Shown here in pieces: positions 47,283 to 58,170 of a stretch of 64,000 nucleotides of DNA. Source of the DNA: Sambucus nigra (lineage: Eukaryota; Streptophyta; Magnoliopsida; Dipsacales; Adoxaceae); assembly GCA_949130495.1 (NCBI GenBank), contig OX422210.1, forward strand, positions 503,479,760 to 503,543,759, read 5' to 3'. Positions within the stretch are counted from its first letter, which is position 1. The number at the start of each line of letters is the position of its first letter. Below the pieces are notes generated by a model. It was not told where the DNA came from. It saw only the letters and a list, made by a program, of their open reading frames with translations, and ran no database searches. Both the position numbers and the translations under genes were made by a program.

Positions 47283-47692
47283 AACATAATCAAATAGACC
47301 CATTGGAAAATTATACAAGAAATGTTCCACTAAGTTGACACGCATTTTTAAGTCCTACGTTTGTTACGCATGTCAACATTTTTTCCACATATGTGTAGTA
47401 GCCGTCAATGTGGTCTTGTTGAATTTCAACATTGGCCTTCCCTAGATCATCTTATTCCAATCACCAATACAAGTCTCTGCTTTCAACTTTAACAATCATG
47501 TTATGAAGAATAATATACATTTGCATTAGCATTGCAAGCATTTCGTTTTTATGAAGCCTCGCTAGTTAACATATAAATGGAAACCTCAATTACATAACAC
47601 TGAAATCACACTCGAGCTCTTTCTGAACGCTCTCTTTATATTAAGAAAATCTTTTTTTTGGCTCCTCGATTTCTTAAAATTTTGCAAAAGTA

Positions 47693-47841
<149 letters not shown>

Positions 47842-48075
47842 CTCGTACATCACACCTTGTTATAGACCCTAAGAAATCTTTTTTTCTCAATTTTTTTTAA
47901 CCTTACCTTTCAATCAACGCATGTTCAAAAAATTAGGTCAAAATACATTTTCTAGCTATTTTTAAAAAATTCACAAAATCCAATTGGCGCGGACCCTTAT
48001 AAATAAGATATTTTTAATCGTTTTTGTAACTAGGTGTGATGTATGGGTGATATAGGAAGCATGATGTATAGGAGC

Positions 48076-48076
<1 letters not shown>

Positions 48077-48116
<40 letters not shown>

Positions 48117-48122
48117 TCACTC

Positions 48123-48160
<38 letters not shown>
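48077..48160 (+). repeat. Compound microsatellite (TC)n(CA)n(TA)n
   Basis: TC, CA and TA repeats follow each other. The same three dinucleotides make the microsatellite 380 bp to the left, in a different order. Confidence 0.95.
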
Positions 48161-48161
<1 letters not shown>

Positions 48162-49465
48162 CATATTTTAATTATTATCGTTGACTTATAAATTGAGTGG
48201 TGGGATTTGGCCATGCAAAAGATGATAAAATACAATTTTCCTACTTAAGAAATTAATGTCATTGCAATTACTTGGCACTCTAAAAAAAATAATGCTAGAT
48301 ATAGAGGTTATAGGAAGAAACTACTTCTAGGATAATCATGGCCCCACTTTTATTACCTTCATATTATCCATGACATTAAGTTGGACATTTTTTCCATACC
48401 TAATCCGTACAATCAATTCTCCTCGGCATTATAAGGAATCAACATTGTTTTCATAAACACCTACCACATTGTCGGGGGTATGTTCTCAAGAATACTCTCA
48501 TCCAAAAGTTACAACTATAACTTTTTTTTTAAAATTTTATCAATATTTCTTGAGAAAGTGTGTCCATAATACATATATACTCAGCCTAAATATCAGCATT
48601 ACACAAGTATGATAATATGTAAAAAGCATCGAGCGATTTTTTTTATGTGAAGACAAATCGATTCTCTCCAATGATTCCTATTTTTTCCCAAAGTATTCGT
48701 TGTGTGAAACCACCACATCATAAATTCTACTAGACAACCTTCAAAGAATTCGAAACCTTCTTTCGAAATTAATATCATTATAGATGGTTTGTTTAACAAA
48801 ATAATCTTAAATAAGTTTGTGATGCTCAACTTATGTTAAGCATGACAAAAATTCAAAGTCAACAATGTTGGTGTGGCAGTAGGAGGGTTAAATGAAGAGT
48901 ATCTTAAGAACGATATGAAAATGGTGGTTGCTAGTGAGAAAATATGAATTTTTTTTAAAGGGACCCATTCTACTTTTAACCTTGGTGAATCATGTGGGGT
49001 GTCTCAAAACGAAATTAATTTTATGGAATTATAGAATTCTAAACTTTGGGTAGAGATTGAAGTAGACAGGGGGTGAAGACTTAGAGTGAGATAGGGACAA
49101 TTGTGTGTTTGGAAATTACTCCCCGAATAGTTCAAAGGTATGGCAGAGTGATGATAATAAAGGGAGAAAGGAGGGAGGGGAGATAAGGGGTGGGATTATG
49201 ATCAGGAAGGATGCGTGGAGGACATGGTAGGGGGTTTTAGTGAGATTCTAGGAGTAGCCTAAGAAGGAAGTGATAATAAGTCTTTGATATTGTTCGAGAA
49301 ACTATAACGACAAGGGAAGGAGAATAGAAATAAGGCGGATGGGGGGGATTCCCTTTCACTGAGGCGAATTAGGGAGGACAAAGAAGTTTAAAGACTGAAG
49401 AGAACTATAAATTTTGAGGTAAGAGAAAGAAATGGGGGGAGTAGGGAGGGGGAAAACAAAACACT

Positions 49466-51435
49466 ATGAAGATTCATCTAATTTTGTGGAATGTGAGGGG
49501 CCTAAACAACCATGAGAAATGTGGTATTCTGAGTGGTGCTATTTCGAGATAGAGACCAAACATTTTGCGCCTTCAGGAATCAAAATTAAGTCAGGTGGAT
49601 AGGGAGATTACTAAATCCATTTTGTAAGAACATAAGGCGGAGTGGATAGTTTAGATGCTAAGTGGGCATCAGAAGGAGTGATTATTATGTGGGTTTCTAT
49701 AGTCATTGATATTGTGGAAACCATGGTAGGCAACTAGTCCTATTAATGTTTATTTTGGGAATGCGGAGGATGGGTTCATGTGGTGATTTTTAGGGGTTTA
49801 TGGTCCAATGGAATATTCTAGCAGGTGAGAGCTGTGGGAGGAATTAACAGGTGTCAGTAAGGTCTAGGGAGACACTTAAGGCATAGGTAGTGACTTTAAT
49901 ATGGTGAGATTTTCTTTAGAAAAAACTGGGGGGGGGGGGAGAATTAGCAAATACATGAAGAAGTTTTTTCTATTTTATTCACGAATTGGGTTAATTGAAC
50001 CTTCCATTAGCGAGTGACAGGTTCACGTGGTCTAGCAATAGAGATAACCCTCCCCTAGGATAACTTCATGGACAGAGTGAAGGAGTGATGGCAAGGATTT
50101 GTGGTATAAGTGAATGTTAGTTTCAATATGGTAAGGAAACTCAGTCTTTTAAAGGAAGACATTCAACGGTGGAATAAATAGGTGTTTGGGAATGTGAATG
50201 AGACCACCAGGAGATTTATGGAGGAGTTCAAGATCTTAAATGGAAAAAAAAGTAAGGGATGGGCTTTCAGGGAAAAAAAGAGGCTGAGGGAGGAGAGAAA
50301 AGGTAAAATAGTGAGAAGAGTGATTTAGGAAGAAATTAATTGATGCCAAAAGTCCCGAGCTTTATGTTTAAGGGAGAGAGATAAGAACACGATTTCCATA
50401 TTCATTTTAATCATAATAGGAAAATTAGTTGGTGTCAATTCCCATCGTCGTTTTAATCATATTAGGATAATTGCAATGGATGAGGAAGAGTTCTAGGAAC
50501 TAAATGAGGTCAAGGGGGATATATCTTAATTTTACGAGGTTTGTACAAAGAGTGGGACTCGTGGAGCCCTAACCTGGATGGTGTCGAGATGGGGAGTATC
50601 TCGGGGGGGGGGGGGGGGGGACAAAGACTATAGAGGGGCCCTTTATGTAGGACGAGGTCATATAAGTAATATGGTCTATGGTTGGAGATAAGGACCTCGG
50701 TCTATATGGTTTCACCATAGCCTTCTTTTAGCAATGCTCGTCAGCTTTGAGAGGGGACATGATGTAATTCTTCTTTAAGTTTCACGACAAAGGATACTTT
50801 CATAGGAGTCTTAATGCAAGATTCATAACCTTGATTCCTATCACCGGGGTTCGATTGATATGAAAGATTTCAGATCAATAAGTCTGATCGAGAGTGTTTC
50901 TAATATCCTTTCCAAAGTTTTGTTAGTCAGACTTAGGAGGGATTTAGATCCTCTCATTTAATAATTTCAAAATGCTTTCGTGGGTGAAAGATAGATCCTC
51001 AATGTCGTTCTGGTATCTAATGAATATATAGAATTAAGGGCAAGGAGTGGGGAGTCAGGCATTTAATGCAAATTAGATATTGAGAATGCGTATGAAAACA
51101 TCAACTGGACTTTCTATTATAACTTCTAGAGAGGATAGGATTTGAAGAGACATCGTATTGGTGGATCAAAAGTTGCATCTCTTCTATCAGGTTCTCGATG
51201 CTGATTAATGGAGTGATGGAGAGTTTCTTTTCCATCTTCTGTGGTCTTCGACAGGCAGACCCTTTCTTTCATTTTCTTGTTCATTTTGGTTATGGAGGCC
51301 TTTAGTCAGATTTTGGGTTAGGTAGTAAAGGCGGGTTAGATTAGTGGTTTCATTATTGGGAAGCTGAGTAGGAATCCGATTAGGGTCTCTCACAGTTTTC
51401 TTGCAAACAACACGATTAGTTTTTTGTAAATCAGA
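49466..51435 (+). pseudogene. LINE ORF2, broken and 3'-truncated
   Basis: Starts MKIHLILWNVRGLNNHEKC (endonuclease), then RPNILRLQESKLSQVD and FLGVYGPMEYSS. Reverse-transcriptase traces follow: SGLRQADPFFHFL-like text near 51240 and IGKLSRNPIRVSHSFLANNT at 51350-51420. The last is the position of the catalytic FADDT motif, where Asn replaces both Asp residues. Dozens of stops and frameshifts are present. The rest of RT and the C-terminal region are not in the window. Confidence 0.7.
50603..50620 (+). repeat. Poly-G tract (18 G)
   Basis: Eighteen G inside the second LINE, the same length as the run in the first LINE at 20631-20648 but in a different part of the element. A shorter 13-base-class run lies at about 49928-49940. 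Confidence 0.9.
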
Positions 51436-51440
51436 AGAAG

Positions 51441-52875
51441 CACTACAACACAATGACTATTTTGCAACTAATAGAATATTTAATTTGTAAGTGTTTATAG
51501 CACTTACAAAACTAACAAAGGTTTTTTACACTTACAAAATTTGTAATTGTTCAAAGTCGTTGAAATATTTGTGATGTTATTATTCCCACAACCTCAAAGT
51601 GTAATATGGTCCCTAAAAGTGTTTAGATAATTGATTTTTTCACGAAATTGGCAGTCTAACATCAATTCCTCCCTCCCTCATCTTTGATAAGTTTTTGGTC
51701 TAAAAATTAGCACTCACAGTTTCGTCCCTTAAATTGATTGCCTTCAACTCCAAAGGTGATCATAAACTCTAACCATTGTGAGATTTGTATCTCCGAAATG
51801 TCGAGGAGCTTCACAGAGTGAGATGATCAACAACCTTGTCCATGGTGAGCTCTCTTTTCTTTGAACATTTAAAATTAAAATGGGTAAAATACAGTTGCTT
51901 CTAGCAAAAGAATATCTCCTGCACATTCTTCTTGTACAAAACATAAACAGAATGCTGATGTTATATTGCCAACATTGTTTGCAAGAAAGCTTATGTAGAC
52001 ATGAACAAAAGGATTATATCTCATATTACTTTATAGTTATTTGTTATGCATTTTTATCTATATACATTTTATCATTTTCTAATTGAATTCATATCTCTGA
52101 ATATATAGAATATGAACTCATGGCACTTAATTTACATGTGAATGAAAACCCTAGGGTTCTTATTGAACCCCACACCATTTCTAGGATTTTATTAAAATTA
52201 TTACATCAACTACAAGAGTGAATGTTTTCTTAAGAGAACAAGAAGAAAAATCATTATATTTTCTGAATTACATTGAAAACTAGGTCAAATCTGAATGGAG
52301 TTGAATTTAAATTTCAATTGTAAAGTATAAAATCCATGATTCAAACAAAACTAGAATGTATTTATATGGGGTGGAAAGGTTTGAATGTTAATATCTGCTT
52401 TGATAAACTCAAAAAGTAGACTTCTTACTTTGTTAAACCAACTCCAGAATTTACTAATTTACGGGCATAAATACGACACATTGAACAAAATATCTAAGCC
52501 TTGTTGACCAGTTTTTTATGTAGATATGAACTCGAAAAAATGGTCTTCGGGCGACATAAGCCTTGCCTCCCCAAGGATTTTTCCTTTATTATTTTATTTT
52601 GAGTTTTTATTAATGTAACGATAATATTTAGGCAGCATAAGACGTACCACCCGAAGTTGGTGGATGATAGAGGGCTTACTGCATGAACACTTTACTTGCC
52701 TAGATGTTTAGAATATAAAGTTATGCAAAAATTAGAAGGTCAAAAACTGCATACAAATATGACCTAACATCTAGAGTTGATCTATCTAAACTTGGGGTGC
52801 CTTGAGTTTTGATAAACATCACAGTTTAGTTTAAGGATTTCCATGTACATAAAAAAAATTATTCCTCGACACCAG
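51441..52875 (+). mobile_element. Terminal region of a CACTA element
   Basis: CACTACAACACAATGACTAT at 51441 matches the CACTACAA start of plant CACTA elements. Just inside, TTTGTAAGTG (51484-51493) and CACTTACAAA (51501-51510) form a perfect 10-bp inverted repeat, and ACACTTACAAAA recurs at 51531, as expected for subterminal transposase-binding repeats. The opposite end is not seen before the Tat-like LTR at 52876, nor elsewhere in the window. No transposase is read in 51600-52875. Confidence 0.55.
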
Positions 52876-53869
52876 TGATGATGCTGGAAACAGCACCACC
52901 CATCAAGGTGTTTGTAAGCTCAAATCAGTGATAACAATGGCGGCATAAGAGTATACTAAATAAAAGAGATTGAGATGAGGAGAAGAGGATGAACACCAAT
53001 ATATAAGTGGTTCAGCCAATTAGGCATACGTCCACTATGAAAGTGAGTGAGTAAGGTCACTAAAATAAGGCACTAATGGCCATGTATACAATCTCTCAAG
53101 ATTTCTCTCTCTACTGTATAATTTGACAGAGTTTCAGCTAGGGTGTGTTTTTTGGTTCCTTCTCAAGGTAGGAGAAGACAAGTATATATAGTGTTTCGGG
53201 GTATAATGTACCCCCCCCCATGCATGCAATGAGCATGTATGTGTGATCTAGCCAATCTGATGAAGACATCTGTCACTGTCACGTGTAGAGAATAATGATG
53301 AAATATTCCCCCACGTGAGGGGATTGATTCAGTTACAACTGATTCTGTCCACATGTTCCTATCCTTGCATATGCTTATAAATGCCTTGTCCCTTACTGGT
53401 GCAACCTCGGCCTGGAAGAGTACGAGGTTGGTGAAGTCTGACTGTTGCCTTATCTGAGTTTAGTCATGATAATCTTGGTTAGGTAGGCTAGCTGAGGTAA
53501 GACATGAGCAGTTGAAACGTCGGCCTGGGCCGGGGTTAGGCAAGTATAGTTGAAACGTTGGCCTGGGTCGATGATGGCGATGAAGGGTGGTTAAACCCAT
53601 GAGTCTTTACTGGCCTTGGTTGATTCCCAGTCTAGGTTGATGTGAGAGGTAGATCTGGTGTCGGTTGTGGGTGACCTGAAGGATAGCTGACCCCATGAGT
53701 TATGAGGACCTTGGTTGAGGCCTAATGGTGGTGCACTAGTAACGTCGACCGTAGCCGACCTTATGTTGGACGAGATTGATGGTCATAAGTCTTGAGCCCT
53801 TATTACCTCGACCATCCTTCTGGCTGAGGTTGGTGCCTCTGAGCTATCAGGCACACTTTACGCATATCA
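52876..53869 (-). repeat. 3' LTR of a second Tat-like element
   Basis: 994 bp. On the minus strand it starts TGATATGCG, contains GTGGACGTATGCCTAATTGG and GGCTGAACCAC as the young Tat-like LTR does (GTGGACGTAGGCC, GGCTGAACCAC), and ends CCAGCATCATCA, like CGCATCATCA there. A purine-rich tract abuts its start. No TSD joins its two sides, so it is an end of an element rather than a solo LTR. Confidence 0.6.
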
Positions 53870-53892
53870 ATCACCCCTAGCCCTTAGTTACC
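53870..53892 (-). other. Polypurine tract of second Tat-like element
   Basis: On the minus strand GGTAACTAAGGGCTAGGGG then TGAT precedes the LTR start TGATATGCG, which fits the 3' LTR assignment. Confidence 0.5.
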
Positions 53893-54060
53893 TTTGTGAA
53901 TAGGTGACTAAGGGGTATGTATGTTCGAGGTTGCTTTTCTTTTATGTGCCAAGGGTTCATTGACAAGTGTCAACTGCTGAAGTGGGCGCGTGCCTGAAAA
54001 GCGTAATGATGATGATTGTCCTTTGGGATCCCAAGGTAATGATGGGCCTTGGGACGCGTG

Positions 54061-54760
54061 TAACCCTATTTAAGGGTTTAAAACCCTTTTTTCTCTCTTT
54101 CTTCTCCACTTCTTCATCTCACTTTCCCGCCTGATATCCCTGTGCTCCCTCTCTCTTCAAGAGCTCTACCGTTGCAGAGTTTTGGTATTTTCCTTGGTTT
54201 TTAATCCTCATTTTCTTCATCTCTCACTTCCTCAGGTAATATTTTTATCTCGTCTTTCCATTTTCAGCCTTATTTCTCTATTTCTTGCATTTTTTGGCGA
54301 CTGCTGTCATTTTTTAGTGGTCGTATGAGTTTTTCGGTGACCTCTGTCCTTGTCTTGAACTTGGTCAAAACTAGGTTTTGATCCTTAGTTTAGCTTGCGT
54401 CCAATTATTTATTTTTTATTTGGGATCATAGTGTAAGGTCCTCCTCCTATACTCAGACCTCTTTATCAGCTCTTAGAAGAATTCTCTTCTCTTAGAGAGA
54501 AGACTTTAGAAAAGATTAGGCAAATAGAACCAACCCAAGAGGAAGCTCGTAGGGCTGAGGCCTTTACCCTTAGACTATCTTTCCCCTGCCTCTGAAAATG
54601 GTATACCCTGAGCCAGTCGAGACTGTTGAGTCATCAGAGGATCCAATTGATCCCTCTCCCATATCTGAGTCTGAGTCATCCACCTCAGACCCTATGTCTA
54701 TAGATTCATTCCAAAAGGCAATGGATTTCTCCATTAGGCAAGATCAGGCCAAAAAGGTAT
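54061..54760 (+). pseudogene. 5' part of an antisense accessory gene in the second Tat-like element
   Basis: CTATTTAAGGG at 54066-54076 is a TATA-like box about 200 bp from the 3' LTR, followed by a pyrimidine-rich leader and a donor-like CCTCAG/GTAAT at about 54236. From 54435 an open frame reads LRPLYQLLEEFSSLREKTLE and RQIEPTQEEARRAEAFTL, stopping at 54592. A second frame from 54598 reads YPEPVETVESSEDPIDPSPI, a Ser/Pro/acidic-rich stretch, and reaches a donor-like AAAAAG/GTATGG at about 54759. I do not recognise the product. The position and direction match the antisense gene of the young Tat-like element. The stop between the frames, and the chromovirus fragment beginning here, suggest a broken relic. 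Confidence 0.35.
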
Positions 54761-54948
54761 GGATATCGCTCCTTTATTTCATCTTCCCCCTCCTATATTG
54801 CTTCTTCAACATAATGATTCCGCCATAATACTTTGACTAGTGGAATAACCTTAGTTAGTAATATTTTATCTTTATGGTCCAAGATTTCCATTGGATGCTC
54901 AATATACGACAAATCTTCTCTAACTTGAAGAGGATCGTGAATTAAGAT
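54706..54948 (-). pseudogene. Chromovirus chromodomain fragment
   Basis: Read on the minus strand from 54948: HDPLQVREDLSYIEHPMEIL, then LTKVIPLVKVLWRNHYVEEA, a TAG, EGEDEIKERYPYLF and a TGA at 54706-54708. This is the post-integrase and chromodomain region of a Ty3-gypsy chromovirus, with a TGG-to-TAG change at the conserved Trp of VEEATWE. The upstream integrase must lie beyond element G, which is inserted at 54949, so it is outside the window. Confidence 0.75.
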
Positions 54949-55453
54949 TGTAACAACCCAGGTTTTTTGAGCGACTATTTTATACTATTTTGCCTGATGG
55001 GCTAATTTTATAAAATAGGGGATGTTGGAGTAAATATTATTTCCCGTGAGACTTAGGTATAATATTTACTATGTTTTGTCTATTTATCATTATGAGTAGG
55101 TAAATGGCATTATATTGTGTATTATTACGTCGTTATATGTAAAACGACGGTTATGACCTATATATGAAATTGGGTAAAATTAATGAATTAAAATGAAATT
55201 TGAACGTAAAAATAGTTCACACTTTTCCGAATGCCAAAATAGGGGGTGCGGTTGTTTTTAGAATAGTCGAGATAATCGAAATAAGTGCCACGTTGTATTT
55301 TTGGGTTTCGGGCACTTTTTACGCGTTATGGCTCAATTAAGTGGTTACGAGTCATTTTTGTGGTGTATTAGCAATTAAAGGTGGGGATTTATGTTTTGAG
55401 ACCCGTATAAGTCCCCCACCCCTTTTTCTTTCTTCATTTGTGAGAAAAGCCAA

Positions 55454-55455
<2 letters not shown>

Positions 55456-55506
<51 letters not shown>
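55456..55506 (+). repeat. (GA)n microsatellite in LTR of G
   Basis: About 25 GA units, against only about 8 at the same place in the 3' LTR (62096-62110), so it expanded or contracted after insertion. Confidence 0.95.
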
Positions 55507-55508
<2 letters not shown>

Positions 55509-55878
55509 GGGAGAAAAGGAGAGGAAGAGAGAAAATGGAAGATTTGGCCGGATTCCGTCGCTACCGGAGGTGATCCGAGACTACGAACCTCGAGGAAAAT
55601 TTCTTACTTGCTAGATATTGATTTAATGTGATAAATCTGCATGTGTAGTTAAGTTTTGGGAGGTTTAAACCACAAATGGGTTTTGGTTGATTTTGGGTGT
55701 TTAAATCCTAAATCTTATAGTTTAATTTGATTTGAGGACAAATTTGTAGGTAGAAATGGTGTAAAAATGAATTGAGCTGAATTGTTGTTGTTGATGTTGG
55801 GAAGAATCAAGGGTTTGAGGGTTTTGGGGCTTTAGGGTTCAAACAACCCGTAGCTTAAACTTTGAAATTCTGCATAAC

Positions 55879-56075
55879 CGAATCGATTCGGCCCTAGCGA
55901 ATCGATTCGGTAAGGGGGAAAGTTTCAGGTCTGGGTTGACCGAATCGATTCGGACCCTTCGAATCGATTCGGGGTTATGCAGAATGTCAGGGTCTTCTTG
56001 ACCGAATCGATTCGGACCTACCGAATCGATTCTCTTTTGGGGACCGAATCGATTCGGATAGGGCGAATCGATTCG
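55879..56075 (+). repeat. Array of paired CGAATCGATTCG palindromes (5' LTR)
   Basis: Starts at 55879/55898, 55941/55960, 56003/56022 and 56045/56064. Members of each pair are exactly 19 bp apart; successive pairs are 62, 62 and 42 bp apart. The palindrome is usually extended to CCGAATCGATTCGG. One copy ends in T instead of G. Confidence 0.95.
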
Positions 56076-56923
56076 GATGTCCTGCATTTTTGGGATGTTT
56101 TTCTAGTTTAGTTTTGGTTCTTTCCTTTTAGGCTCGGAGTTTAGGAACCTTCCTTTCGGAAGTAATTAAGAGTCCTAGAGGGTGGTTTTGGGTAGACTAA
56201 TGCTCTAGGATTAATTGGGATATTTGGGCTTACCTGAGGGCTAGTTTGTATAGGTTAATGTCCGAATGATATAGGAGGTTAACCTAAAGATAAATTGGAA
56301 GTTAAAATATTAACGTTGAGCTTTTGGGAGACACTCCATTATGGAGACTCACTTTGAGGGTTTATGAAATAATATGAACTCTTGGAGTCTATTTTGAGGT
56401 TAGTGGAACTTTGGGTCTTAGGTCATTAATAAAACATGACTTAATGAATAAAGAATGCATGTTATAAAATATGGTACTAAATGAATAAGTACAAATGGAT
56501 AATTTTTGGAAATATAAAATATGATGTTTTCAAAATGGAAAAGTAATGTTTTTCATAAATGTTAATTTATGGATACACACCTCTCTAAATCGCTATCAAA
56601 AGGGAAGTTGCGCGCGTTGTGGTGAAGCCCCCTGGCTAATGAATGCAGGGTGGATATAGTCCCTAGGCCATGTGAGCGTTTGTGATTGTATTTTTTTCTG
56701 CGCTGGTTAGGATATTCCGGGTGTGGTCTTGACTATCCCGCAGGCACATGGCCGCTTCCCGACGTTTCGATAGGATCACAGGTTGCCTTGATGATAGGCC
56801 CTAGAAGATGATAGCCATTTAGGGGGGCGCACAGTGGGGAAACCCGGACGGGCGGTCTTAGAATCGTTATATATATATGATTATAACTATTCTGAATCAA
56901 GTTAGACTTGATGTATAATGGGT

Positions 56924-57080
56924 GCCACAAAGAGCACAATGAAATGCCATAAAGAGCATGAGAAAGTGCCACAAAGAGCACGATGAAATGCCATAAAGAG
57001 CATATAATGATGATTATATTCCTGATAAGGAAGAGATTTTTACAAATGTATAATTGAGATATAATGCCACAAAGAGCATA
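56924..57080 (+). repeat. GCCAYAAAGAGCA repeats in LTR of G
   Basis: Five copies at about 56924, 56948, 56968, 56990 and 57066, the first four as a tandem duplication of about 43 bp. The same cluster is in the 3' LTR at 63528-63685. Confidence 0.9.
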
Positions 57081-58157
57081 GAAACTATGATTTTATTTCC
57101 TGATAAGGAATGGAATTTCGAAATGAAATAGTATATGATGAAAGTACAATGGTAAACATTTGATAAAATGTTGTACCATTTATAGGTATATTCCTAAAGA
57201 AAGAATTAGGAATTGTTCCATTAGATGATGGATGGGTTTATTTTTTTATATTTCTTTAGTAGCTGTAGATGTGACCTCCCACACTTATGCACACACATAC
57301 ATTTGTTGATTTTTTTCGTGCTAAGGATCAAATGGATCTCGACGATCAACCTTGCCTAAGTAGTAGTGTATCGGGGGGGTTCCTTGTTTGGATTTTGCTT
57401 TGCGAGACACCCCACGCACAAATAAGTCATAGTGTTGAGACTGGGGAGAAGTTAGCCCTAAGTAATTAGGGTTAGCTAGATCATCTCATAATATTGCGCT
57501 AGGTTGCTGCTAGATTGAGAGGTGAGAAATATTACTGTTATCTGCGAGAGAATTACGCATTTAACTGTCATGCATTTTTAGTCACATGGTAATCATATCA
57601 AACTGGGCCCTGACCCGTATCTATATTTCTTTGTTTCTGTATATTCTTTGCCGTTACAGGTGCTCTACCGCATGGACACCCGTGATTACATATTCCATTC
57701 CAGTTGTTATCGAGCTACAGCATATTGCGGATGTTGTAGGATACTTGTAGTAGACGCTCCTTTCTACTGTACTCTGGTTATGTTCAGTATATTTATTCGG
57801 GCGTGTTTGCCCAAGGTATTGCACTCATTCATTATATTGTAAATATTGAATTATAATACTCGATATATTATTTGTATTGGTTTGTGCACTGACAGCTTTT
57901 TCGGTGATATTTCTATATTTTCATTCTTTATCCATTGATTTTTTATACCCACCGTTTTTACAAATGGGATTGTCTAAGAGTTTTTCTTTTACTTTCAAAT
58001 TTTTAAATTTGACAGTCCGTTTTCTAAAATGATTGGTGGTTATCTCATACTATTATTTTAATCGACAGTGATGCTAAGAATGGACCATCTATGATTCCTG
58101 TTATTATTGGAGTATTGGGCTGGCCACCTATTATTTTAGTAGGCGGGTTGTCACAGA

Positions 58158-58170
58158 TGGTATCAGAGCA
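58158..58170 (+). other. Primer-binding site of element G (initiator tRNA-Met)
   Basis: TGGTATCAGAGCA two bases after the LTR end TTGTCACA is the canonical complement of plant initiator tRNA-Met. Confidence 0.9.

Larger units (their letters stand above)
48950..51440 (+). mobile_element. Second L1-type LINE, cut by CACTA insertion
   Basis: From about 48950 the text resembles the 5' part of the first LINE (TTTGGGTAGAGATTGAAGT versus TTGTGGGTAGAAATAAAACT at 20584). The endonuclease starts at 49466 and the reverse transcriptase breaks off at 51440 where a CACTA end begins. Confidence 0.7.
54949..58155 (+). repeat. 5' LTR of element G
   Basis: 3207 bp from TGTAACAACCCAGG to GGGTTGTCACA. Relative to the 3' LTR it has about 253 extra bp at 55000-55252 and a much longer GA microsatellite; elsewhere the two are very similar. 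It holds eight AATCGATT palindromes at 55879-56075 and five GCCAYAAAGAGCA repeats at 56924-57080. Confidence 0.9.

Noticed and set aside
52876..53869. Solo LTR
   Set aside because: The five bases on either side (ACCAG and ATCAC) differ and a polypurine tract abuts one end, so it is better explained as a 3' LTR.
55839..56087. 82-codon minus-strand frame, with a copy at 62444-62692
   Set aside because: It reads the AATCGATT palindrome array (repeated RIDS/NRF units) and has no known domain.
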